From: CAVPGH01 sp046726955
GTDB taxonomy: Bacteria > Acidobacteriota > Vicinamibacteria > Fen-336
Length of the DNA stretch: 19,156 nucleotides
Direction of reading: 5' to 3'
NCBI GenBank assembly: GCA_046726955.1
Contig: JBKPBQ010000186.1
Span: 1 to 19,156 of the forward strand
The notes under the pieces: generated by a model
Told to the model about the DNA's origin: nothing
Database searches by the model: none
Seen by the model: the letters and a program-made list of their open reading frames with translations, nothing else
Made by a program: the position numbers and the translations under genes
Part shown: positions 13,345 to 19,156 of the stretch, piece after piece
Layout of the letters: each line of letters starts with the position of its first letter
Numbering within the stretch: position 1 is the stretch's first letter

Positions 13345-13737
13345 TCACGCTCCTCTCTTCTCGGCTCGGAAGCGGCGCCGCCGCAGCGCCTTGGCGCGCG
13401 GTGGGGCGGCGGAAGAGCCGGTGAGTGCATCGATCTGCCGCTCCAGCTGGCGGACCTGGCGGCGCAAGGCTTCGTTCTCGGCCGAGATGCGCTGCTTCCC
13501 CGGAGCGAGATGGTGGTCGTACTTCCACCAGTCAAGACCGATCTCCTGGGCCTTGTCGAGCGAGCACACGATGAGCCGCACGCGGATCGTGAGGAGCTCC
13601 ACCTCGGCGAGCGAGATCTTGACGTCGCCCGCGATGACGAGCCCCTTGTCGAGGACGCGGTCCAGGACGTCCACGAGGCCGGTGCTGCGCGACCTGTCGA
13701 ACGGACCGGGACGGTCGAGGGGGCCGTCCGCCCTCAT
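13345..13737 (-). CDS. gvpJ: GvpJ/GvpM-like gas vesicle protein
   Basis: A 130-aa GvpA-family minor protein. STGLVDVLDRVLDKGLVIAG, then DVKISLAEVELLTIRVRLIV and CSLDKAQEIGLDWW are the J/M-type version of the GvpA core; the IAGD in place of IDAW and the EIGLDWW ending separate it from GvpA. Such proteins are thought to act in nucleation or at vesicle tips. After the core comes a Leu-heptad helix (ISAENEALRRQVRQLERQID, about 84-105) and an Arg/Lys-rich tail. It is the first gene of the gas vesicle operon, with gvpA 3 bases downstream. ATG 13737 has only a weak ribosome binding site. Whether J or M is the right letter is uncertain. Confidence 0.85.
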   Translation of the reverse strand: MRADGPLDRPGPFDRSRSTGLVDVLDRVLDKGLVIAGDVKISLAEVELLTIRVRLIVCSLDKAQEIGLDWWKYDHHLAPGKQRISAENEALRRQVRQLERQIDALTGSSAAPPRAKALRRRRFRAEKRGA

Positions 13738-13863
13738 GCTCGCCCGGGCCCGGGGTGGGTCGGCGAGAAACCACGCACGTGATCGCCTTCGAAGCCCAAG
13801 GACATGGAAACCCTCGCCACCGGACTCGAGGTACGACCGGGATACGGGTGACGACGTGCGACG

Positions 13864-13894
13864 AATATACCCTGAACGGCGGCGGAAAGCTCAA
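13864..13894 (-). promoter_or_regulatory. Weak candidate promoter of the gas vesicle operon
   Basis: On the minus strand, TTGAGC (13894-13889) and TATATT (13869-13864) resemble -35 and -10 boxes but are 19 bases apart, longer than ideal. The same segment also has GG-N10-GC spacing (13871 to 13858) but matches the sigma-54 boxes poorly. This AT-richer patch is the only plausible start signal in the 197 bases between the DUF948-like gene and gvpJ. The operon might instead be read from the ferritin promoter. Confidence 0.22.
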
Positions 13895-13936
13895 GGAAGC
13901 TCGTGCTCTGGACGCACCCCTCCCCAAAGCGATCCT

Positions 13937-14407
13937 TCAATGCTCCGTGAAACCCTTGTGCCGCTCTCCCCACTCCTCGTGCGGCCCGGCCACGTCCGGC
14001 AGGCTCGTCGGAGGCGCGGCGGCGATCCTCGGAGCCGGGCCGAGGGACCGGTAGACCCCGATCCCCCGCTTCACGGCCTGCCAGAGGGCCCCGATCTCCA
14101 CGAGCGGCCGCGCTCCCGCCCTCACGGCACGGCCGAGGTAGTCCGCGGTCTCGTGCAGCGTCGCGGTGGTGGTCCCCACCGCGTTCTCCACGCGGTCTCC
14201 CTGCGCCTTCAAGGTCGCCGAGACGTCGGCCATGTTCCGAACGAACCGATGGACCTCGCCCGCCACGGGCTCACCGAGGCGCGCCCGCAGCTCCGCGATC
14301 TCACGGAAGAGCTTGAAGCCCGCCCAGGCGAACACCACCATCGCGAGCGCCTGGACGAGGGTCGCGAGCGCGACCACGCCGAGAAAGAGCTTGCTCACGG
14401 AGTCCAC
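13937..14407 (-). CDS. DUF948-like membrane protein
   Basis: 156 aa with one N-terminal transmembrane helix (about 7-30, LFLGVVALATLVQALAMVVF) and no cleavage site, then a long amphipathic helical region (about 35-115, with VRNMADVSATLKAQGDRVEN) and a Pro/Ala-rich tail. This plan, a single anchor plus a Leu/Ala/Val coil reminiscent of DUF948 and methyl-accepting-type helices, is common for small envelope stress proteins of unknown function. GTG 14407 with GGAG 7 bases upstream is used; GTG 14398 is an alternative. It lies 18 bases downstream of the YtxH gene and is probably the third gene of the ferritin operon. The family assignment is tentative. Confidence 0.7.
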   Translation of the reverse strand: MDSVSKLFLGVVALATLVQALAMVVFAWAGFKLFREIAELRARLGEPVAGEVHRFVRNMADVSATLKAQGDRVENAVGTTTATLHETADYLGRAVRAGARPLVEIGALWQAVKRGIGVYRSLGPAPRIAAAPPTSLPDVAGPHEEWGERHKGFTEH

Positions 14408-14425
14408 GGCGTGCTCCGCGGAGGC

Positions 14426-14749
14426 TCAGGTGAGCTTCTCGGCGGGGCCCGGCTGAGGCATTTCCGACACCCGGCGGGGGCTCTCGGCGATGTCGCGGCC
14501 GGTGTCCACGATCTCCCGCCCGGTCTGCAGCGTCCGCGCCGCGAGGTGCTTGCCCTCGCGCACCGTGCGCTGGACGGCCTCCCGACCCTTCTCGAGGCCC
14601 TGCCGGGCGTAGCGCTCGCCGTCCCTCATCCGGGAGGCGACGATCTGACGGGTCTCGCGCCCGCTGCGCGGGGCGAGGAGGAGGGCGACGGAGGCGCCGG
14701 CCAGCCCTCCCAGAAGGAAGAAGACGAACTCATTGCCACTGTCGCGCAT
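14426..14749 (-). CDS. YtxH-domain protein
   Basis: 107 aa. A single hydrophobic helix (about 7-25, EFVFFLLGGLAGASVALLLA) is followed directly by PRSGRETRQIVASRMRDG, the 'LLAPxSGxETR' signature of the YtxH (PF12732) family, then a charged helix with repeated GRE/ARQ units. YtxH proteins are small inner-membrane-anchored stress proteins first noted in Gram-positive general stress regulons; their biochemical role is unknown. ATG 14749 is 5 bases after the ferritin-like gene's stop, so the two are co-transcribed. Confidence 0.85.
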   Translation of the reverse strand: MRDSGNEFVFFLLGGLAGASVALLLAPRSGRETRQIVASRMRDGERYARQGLEKGREAVQRTVREGKHLAARTLQTGREIVDTGRDIAESPRRVSEMPQPGPAEKLT

Positions 14750-14754
14750 GGACG

Positions 14755-15303
14755 TCAGCCTTTCTTTGTGGGGTCCAACGTGTCCAGGAGCGTCGCGAGG
14801 TCGTCCGCGTGCTCCTCTTCGGCGGCCAGGATCTCCTCCATCATCCGGCGCGTCGTGGGGTCGGCGTCGCCGATGTAGCGGACCATTTCCGCGTAGGACT
14901 CGATGGCGATCCGCTCCGCCACCAGATCCTCGCGGATCATGTCCACGAGCGAGTCTCCTTCCACGTATTCGGCATGGCTGCGGGTGAGGATCCCCTCGGG
15001 GTTGTAGTTCGGCGAGCCGCCGAGCTGCACGATGCGGGCCGCGATCTGGTCCGAGTGGGCCTGCTCCTCGTTCGCGTGCTCGAGGAACTCCTGGGCGACG
15101 GCCTGGGCGTGGATCCCGGTCGCCGTGTGGTAGTGGCGCTTGTAGCGCAGGATGCAGACGATCTCGGTGGCCAGCGCCTCGTTGAGCAGCCGCAGGACGG
15201 TCGGGCGGTCGCCCCTGTAGGCCTCGGTCACTGCGCCGTTCTCCATGTGCTGGCGGGCGCGCTTGCGTATCGTCTGGATGTCCGTGAGGAACTCCTTGGC
15301 CAT
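14755..15303 (-). CDS. Bacterioferritin-like iron storage/detoxification protein
   Basis: 182 aa forming the four-helix ferritin-like fold. The di-iron ligands are visible: Glu47 (NEALATE), Glu80 and His83 (EEQAH), Glu130 (LVAERIAIESY), Glu162 and His165 (EEEH). That ExxH pair spacing is the bacterioferritin/ferritin arrangement that oxidises Fe(II) and mineralises it in a cage. The protein is longer than typical bacterioferritin (about 158 aa) because of an N-terminal segment of roughly 25 residues. No clear haem-ligand methionine can be assigned, so a haem-free or DPS-like variant is possible. ATG 15303 has GGAGG 8 bases upstream; a 12-residue upstream extension is rejected because it would overlap the promoter. 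It heads an operon with the YtxH and DUF948-like genes. Confidence 0.88.
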   Translation of the reverse strand: MAKEFLTDIQTIRKRARQHMENGAVTEAYRGDRPTVLRLLNEALATEIVCILRYKRHYHTATGIHAQAVAQEFLEHANEEQAHSDQIAARIVQLGGSPNYNPEGILTRSHAEYVEGDSLVDMIREDLVAERIAIESYAEMVRYIGDADPTTRRMMEEILAAEEEHADDLATLLDTLDPTKKG

Positions 15304-15334
15304 GCTCGTAGCCTCCGGTAAGCCCAAGGAAGGT

Positions 15335-15350
15335 TGCAAGGGGTGGACCA
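15335..15350 (-). promoter_or_regulatory. Sigma-54 -24/-12 promoter for the ferritin operon
   Basis: On the minus strand, TGGTCCACCCCTTGCA has the invariant GG and GC at 10-base spacing and a perfect TTGCA; the -24 box differs from TGGCAC at two bases (TC for CA). The predicted start near 15324 gives a leader of about 20 nt that contains the CGGAGG ribosome binding site, an ideal placement for the ATG at 15303. Confidence 0.62.
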
Positions 15351-15401
15351 GCGACGCCAGGGCGGAAGAGGCCTACTTTCCAGGTGAAGACGGGCAGGTC
15401 T

Positions 15402-15425
15402 CGGGAATTTTCTACATTGTTCCCG
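15402..15425. promoter_or_regulatory. Palindrome between divergent sigma-54 promoters, candidate activator site
   Basis: CGGGAA (15402-15407) and TTCCCG (15420-15425) form a perfect 6-bp inverted repeat around a 12-base AT-rich centre. It lies about 52 bases upstream of the ferritin promoter and 45 bases upstream of the ndvB promoter, where a bacterial enhancer-binding protein could serve both. The role is inferred from position. Confidence 0.35.
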
Positions 15426-15469
15426 GCGGCGAGTCGTCAAACGTCAGGAAGACAAAGGGATCGCGGACG

Positions 15470-15485
15470 TGGCACAGCCGTTGCT
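15470..15485 (+). promoter_or_regulatory. Sigma-54 -24/-12 promoter for the cyclic glucan synthase gene
   Basis: TGGCACAGCCGTTGCT matches TGGCAC-N5-TTGCW at every specified base, with GG (15471-15472) and GC (15483-15484) 10 bases apart. The predicted start near 15496 leaves a leader of about 57 nt to the ATG at 15553. Confidence 0.75.
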
Positions 15486-15552
15486 GCCCTCCAGGGCACT
15501 CGGCCCTGGGGCTCGCCTGTCCCGCGCCGAATCCGTATGAGCTGAGCCCCGG

Positions 15553-18500
15553 ATGCCCCTATCCGCCTTACGCCTGCGCCGACGTCGCGACGACCCCGCT
15601 CCCGAGACGACGCACGCCGAGCTGCTGAACGTCGAAAAGCTCGAGGAGCTGGCGCGCATGCTCGCCGCGCGGTTCACCGCGCGGAGCCGCCGGGGCGGAA
15701 CCGCTCTCCTCAAGCGGCTTCGGGAGATCGACCGGCGCCTGCGCGAGGCCTACGAGCTCGTGGCCAAGGACGTCCACGAGGGGCAGCCGCTCCCCCCCGC
15801 GGCGGAGTGGCTGCTCGACAACTTCCATCTCGTGGAGGCGGAGGTCCCGCGCGTCGCCCACGACCTCCCTCCCGCGTATTACCGCCAGCTGCCGAAGCTC
15901 GTCTCCGGCGACCACGACGGACGGTCGCGCATCGAGGCGATGGCCCACGAGCTCCTGCGTCACAGCGACTCGCGCCTCGAAGCCGACCGGATGGCGCGCT
16001 TCCTCTCCGCGTACCAGACCGTGAGCCCGCTGACGCTCGGCGAGCTCTGGGCCTGGCCGAGCGCCCTCAAGCTCGCGCTGCTCGAGAGCCTCGGCCGGGT
16101 GTCCGACAGCATCGTCGAGGCGCGGACGAGCCGCATCGCCGCGGATCGGTACATCGCCCCCCTCGAGGAAGGCCGCGACCTCCCGAGCCTCCCCGAAGTG
16201 CTGCCGGGGTCGTTCGTGGTCCCGCTCGTCCAGCGCCTCCGCGAGTTCGGTGCGCGAGTGTCGTCGCTGCGGGCCGCCCTCGAGGAGCGCGTCCGCAGCC
16301 AGGGGCTCTCCGTCGAGAGCGTGATCCTCACGGAGACGCAGCGCCAGGCGACCGAGCAGGTGTCGATGGCCAACGTCTTCGCGAGCCTCCGCCTGTGCAC
16401 GACGCTCGACTGGCCCACGTTCGTGGAGCGCGTGAGCCTCGTGGAGCAGGTGCTCCAGCGCGACCCCGCGGGCGTCTACGGCCGGATGGACTTCCTGAGC
16501 CGCGACCGCTACCGGCGCGTGATCGAGGAGCTCGCCGACCCCACCGGCGAGGCGCAGGTGGCGGTGGCGCTGCACTGCGTGGAGAGCGCGCGGCTCGCCG
16601 CCGAGCGCGCGAGCCGCGACGAGCGCGCCCAGCACGTCGGCTACCACCTGATCGGCGGCGGACGCCGCGCGTTCGAGCGCGAGGTCGCCTTCTCTCCGGG
16701 TCCCACGCAGCTCCTGAGGCGGCTCCTCTTCCGCAACGCCACCGCGCTCTACCTGGGGAGCCTCTCCCTCCTCACCGCCGGCGGTGTCGTCCTCGCCCTC
16801 GCCTACGCGCGCCACGCCGGCGCCTCCGGCTCCTGGCCCGCGTGGGTGTCGCTGCTCGCCGTCCTGCCCGCGACGGAGGTCGCGGTGCAGGCCCTCCAGC
16901 GGTTCTTCGCCTTCGCGATCCCGCCCTGGCGCCTCGCCCGCCTCAACCCGGATGCGGGGATCCCCGAGAGCTCGCGAACGATGGTCGTCGTCCCCACGAT
17001 CCTCGACAGCGTCGAGCGCGTGCGCGAGCTCGTCGAGCACCTCGAGGTGCAGGCGCTCGGCAACCTCGAGCCGTTCCTCCACTTCGCGCTCCTCACCGAC
17101 TTGCCCGACTCGGACGCGGAGGCGATGCCGGAGGACGCGGCGATCCTGGCCGCGGCCCGCGAAGGAGTCCACGCCCTCAACCGGCGGCATGGCCAGGGCC
17201 GGCAGGACCGCTTCTACCTCTTCCACCGCGCCCGCCGCTACAACCCGAAGGAGGGGAGGTGGATGGGCTGGGAGCGCAAGCGCGGGAAGATCGAGGAGTT
17301 CAACCGCCTGCTGCGCGGGGCCACCGACACGAGCTACGTGCTGACGGTCGGCGACCTCTCCGTTCTCCCCCACGTCCGCTACTGCCTCACGCTCGACAGC
17401 GACACGCGGCTGCCCCGCGGCGTGCCGCAGTCGCTCGTGGGGATCCTCGCCCACCCCCTGAACCGCCCCCGATACGACGCGCTCAAGGGCCGGGTCACCG
17501 AGGGGTACGGCATCCTCCAGCCGCGGGTGAGCGTGACCCTCATGAGCGCGGCGGGCTCGGTCTTCGCGCGGCTCTACGCCGGACACACCGGCGTCGATCC
17601 TTACACGACCGCCATTTCCGACCTCTACCAGGACCTCTTCGGCGAGGGGATCTTCACCGGCAAGGGCCTCTACGACGTGGACGCGTTCATGGCCGCGCTC
17701 GAGGGGCGCGTTCCCGAGAACGCTTTGCTCTCGCACGACCTCTTCGAGGGGCTGCACGCGCGCACGGCGCTCGTCACCGACGTCGAGGTCGTTGACGACT
17801 ACCCCGCGAGCGTCCTCGCCCACGCGCGACGCCAGCACCGCTGGGTGCGCGGCGACTGGCAGATCCTGCTTTGGCTCTTCTCGTGGGTGCCGACGAGCCG
17901 CGGGCTCCGCCGCAACCGCCTGCCCCTCATCGCCCGCTTCAAGATCCTCGACAACCTTCGGCGCAGCCTCCTCGCTCCATCGCTCCTCGCCCTGCTCATC
18001 GCCGCGTGGACGGGCCTTCCCGGCCGTCCCCTCGTGTGGAGCGCGGCCGCCTTCGGAGTGCTCGGGCTGCCCGTGCTCTGGGAGACGCTCCGGGTGTTCC
18101 GCGGACCCAAGGCCCGCCCGCGGCGGTGGGGCCCGTTCCTCCGCGAGACCGCCGAGGACCTGCAGGTCGCGCTCGCCCGCTGGGTGCTCGACCTCCTGCT
18201 GCTCGCCTATCGCGCCTGGGAGATGGTCCACGCGATCGGCCTCACGCTCGTCCGGCTCTTCATCACGCAGAGGCGGCTCCTCGAGTGGGAGACCGCCGCC
18301 GCCACGTCCGCGCGCGCGGCCGGCCTGATGGTGGAGAAGGGCGCGCGGCTCTTCGTCCTCGAGATGGCGGCGAGCCCGATCACCGCCATCGTCCTCCTCC
18401 CCGTCGTCGCCGTCTCCCGACCCGCGGCCCTGCCCGTGGCCCTTCCGGTCCTCGCGCTCTGGTTCGCGGCGCCGTTCGTGGCCTATCGGTTGAGCCAGCC

Positions 18501-19156
18501 GGTCGACACCGAGCGGGCGGCGCTCGGCACGCGCGAGCGCAGCGCGCTGCGCCGCACCGCCCTCAAGACATGGCGCTACTTCGACGCCTTCGTGGGGGCG
18601 GAGGACAGCTGGCTGCCTCCGGACAACTACCAGGAGCAGCCCGGGCCCTTCCTCGCCCACCGGACCTCCCCCACCAACATCGGCCTCACGCTCCTCTCCT
18701 TCCTCGCCGCCCACGACCTCGGCTACGTGAGCACCGCGGAGCTCGTGCGACGCCTCGAGCGGACGCTCGAGAGCGTCGAGAGCTTGGAGCGCTTTCGCGG
18801 GCACCTCCTCAACTGGTACGACACGCGGTCCAAGATCCCGCTGCGCCCGCGCTACGTCTCCACCGTAGACAGCGGCAACCTCGCGGGCGCGCTCCTCGCG
18901 CTCGCCGCGGGCCTGCGCGACCTCGCCCGCGGCAACGTCAGCGAGGCCCGCGCCCTCGGCGGCATCCAGGACATGGCCGCGCTCCTCGGGGAGAGCCTCG
19001 CGGGGATGCAATCGGCGCGGCCCGACCTCCGCGACGCCGCGGTTCCGCTCGGCGAGGCCCTGGCCGCCGTGCGGCGCCGGCTCACCGCGGACGCGTTCGC
19101 GAGCGCCGCCGAGTCCGCGCGCGCGCTGCGCCACGGGCTCGAAGTCCTGCCCTCCC
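15553..19156 (+). CDS. ndvB: Cyclic beta-1,2-glucan synthase, NdvB/Chv B type (GT84), 3' end beyond window
   Basis: At least 1201 residues, open to the window end; complete homologues run to about 2,800. The enzyme makes cyclic beta-1,2-glucans from UDP-glucose at the inner membrane, for osmotic adaptation and surface properties. A long helical N-terminal region (1-390) precedes two membrane helices (about 398-418, 430-450). The GT84 catalytic region follows, with LTLDSDTRLPRG (Asp615, Asp617), LSHDLFEGLHAR, and RQHRWVRGDWQ (760-770), the counterpart of the Q(Q/R)xRW motif. More membrane helices follow (about 805-822, 830-846, 877-903, 941-957, 960-980). Then EDSWLPPDNYQE (1017-1028) and AHRTSPTNIGL begin the cyclisation/phosphorylase-like half, cut by the window end. 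ATG 15553 is the first start after an in-frame stop at 15538-15540; the ribosome binding site is weak. A perfect sigma-54 promoter precedes it. Confidence 0.93.
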   Translation, partial: MPLSALRLRRRRDDPAPETTHAELLNVEKLEELARMLAARFTARSRRGGTALLKRLREIDRRLREAYELVAKDVHEGQPLPPAAEWLLDNFHLVEAEVPRVAHDLPPAYYRQLPKLVSGDHDGRSRIEAMAHELLRHSDSRLEADRMARFLSAYQTVSPLTLGELWAWPSALKLALLESLGRVSDSIVEARTSRIAADRYIAPLEEGRDLPSLPEVLPGSFVVPLVQRLREFGARVSSLRAALEERVRSQGLSVESVILTETQRQATEQVSMANVFASLRLCTTLDWPTFVERVSLVEQVLQRDPAGVYGRMDFLSRDRYRRVIEELADPTGEAQVAVALHCVESARLAAERASRDERAQHVGYHLIGGGRRAFEREVAFSPGPTQLLRRLLFRNATALYLGSLSLLTAGGVVLALAYARHAGASGSWPAWVSLLAVLPATEVAVQALQRFFAFAIPPWRLARLNPDAGIPESSRTMVVVPTILDSVERVRELVEHLEVQALGNLEPFLHFALLTDLPDSDAEAMPEDAAILAAAREGVHALNRRHGQGRQDRFYLFHRARRYNPKEGRWMGWERKRGKIEEFNRLLRGATDTSYVLTVGDLSVLPHVRYCLTLDSDTRLPRGVPQSLVGILAHPLNRPRYDALKGRVTEGYGILQPRVSVTLMSAAGSVFARLYAGHTGVDPYTTAISDLYQDLFGEGIFTGKGLYDVDAFMAALEGRVPENALLSHDLFEGLHARTALVTDVEVVDDYPASVLAHARRQHRWVRGDWQILLWLFSWVPTSRGLRRNRLPLIARFKILDNLRRSLLAPSLLALLIAAWTGLPGRPLVWSAAAFGVLGLPVLWETLRVFRGPKARPRRWGPFLRETAEDLQVALARWVLDLLLLAYRAWEMVHAIGLTLVRLFITQRRLLEWETAAATSARAAGLMVEKGARLFVLEMAASPITAIVLLPVVAVSRPAALPVALPVLALWFAAPFVAYRLSQPVDTERAALGTRERSALRRTALKTWRYFDAFVGAEDSWLPPDNYQEQPGPFLAHRTSPTNIGLTLLSFLAAHDLGYVSTAELVRRLERTLESVESLERFRGHLLNWYDTRSKIPLRPRYVSTVDSGNLAGALLALAAGLRDLARGNVSEARALGGIQDMAALLGESLAGMQSARPDLRDAAVPLGEALAAVRRRLTADAFASAAESARALRHGLEVLPS

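Noticed and set aside
10999..13782. 927-codon plus-strand frame opposite the kinase and gvpA
   Set aside because: Antisense shadow without recognisable domains; the minus strand carries motif-confirmed genes.
13857..13872. Sigma-54 promoter upstream of gvpJ
   Set aside because: GG-N10-GC spacing is present but both boxes match poorly (GGGTAT and TCGCA), far weaker than the other sites, so it is mentioned only under the weak promoter candidate.
15568..19134. 1188-codon open frame on the minus strand opposite ndvB
   Set aside because: Low-complexity Arg/Glu/Ala/His composition typical of antisense frames in G+C-rich DNA; the plus strand encodes a clear glucan synthase with catalytic motifs.
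1..19156. tRNA, rRNA, CRISPR arrays, insertion sequences or integration sites
   Set aside because: No cloverleaf with CCA-type end, no regularly spaced repeats, no transposase motifs and no terminal inverted repeats were seen by eye.

Overview
The window comes from a very G+C-rich bacterium. It encodes an NdvB-type cyclic beta-1,2-glucan synthase (an envelope glucan enzyme of Gram-negatives), PAS/GAF histidine kinases, and several near-perfect sigma-54 (-24/-12) promoters. That fits a Gram-negative soil, sediment or aquatic lineage, for example Myxococcota/Deltaproteobacteria-like or Acidobacteriota-like. The lineage is inference only: no rRNA or other phylogenetic marker is present.

Layout. 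Positions 3-308 hold the 3' end of a Gfo/Idh/MocA oxidoreductase. A sigma-54 promoter (383-398) then precedes a putative 48-aa ORF and a Mn-type superoxide dismutase. Next come a membrane-anchored hybrid histidine kinase (1457-3964, + strand) and, convergent to it, a two-CBS-domain protein (4137-4562, - strand). Back-to-back divergent sigma-54 promoters (4642-4688) lie between the CBS gene and a 92-aa conserved hypothetical protein on the + strand.

The core, 13737 down to 5225 on the - strand, is a compact gas-vesicle operon in the order gvpJ-like, gvpA, GAF/PAS histidine kinase, stand-alone receiver, gvpF/L-1, gvpG, tandem ArsA/Get3-like ATPase, gvpF/L-2, a 61-aa GvpA-like protein, gvpF/L-3, gvpK. 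From the receiver onward almost every junction overlaps (ATGA, GTGA, TTGA or an 8-nt overlap), so translation is probably coupled. No gvpN, gvpO or gvpC is seen. Instead the operon carries a two-component pair without a DNA-binding output and a double ATPase of the ArsA/Get3 type. The ATPase frame has no ordinary start codon before its first P-loop, which points to a frameshift, a missing base or unusual initiation.

Upstream of the gas-vesicle operon, on the same strand, lie a bacterioferritin-like protein, a YtxH-domain protein and a DUF948-like membrane protein. They are probably transcribed from a sigma-54 promoter at 15335-15350. Divergently, a second sigma-54 promoter (15470-15485) precedes the cyclic beta-1,2-glucan synthase, which runs off the window at 19156. 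A palindrome between these two promoters is a candidate activator site.

Taken together, buoyancy organelles, superoxide and iron detoxification, an osmoregulated glucan and CBS sensing look like one sigma-54-linked stress or persistence neighbourhood. The promoter matches are read directly from the sequence. The shared regulation is inference, and no sigma-54 activator is encoded in the window.
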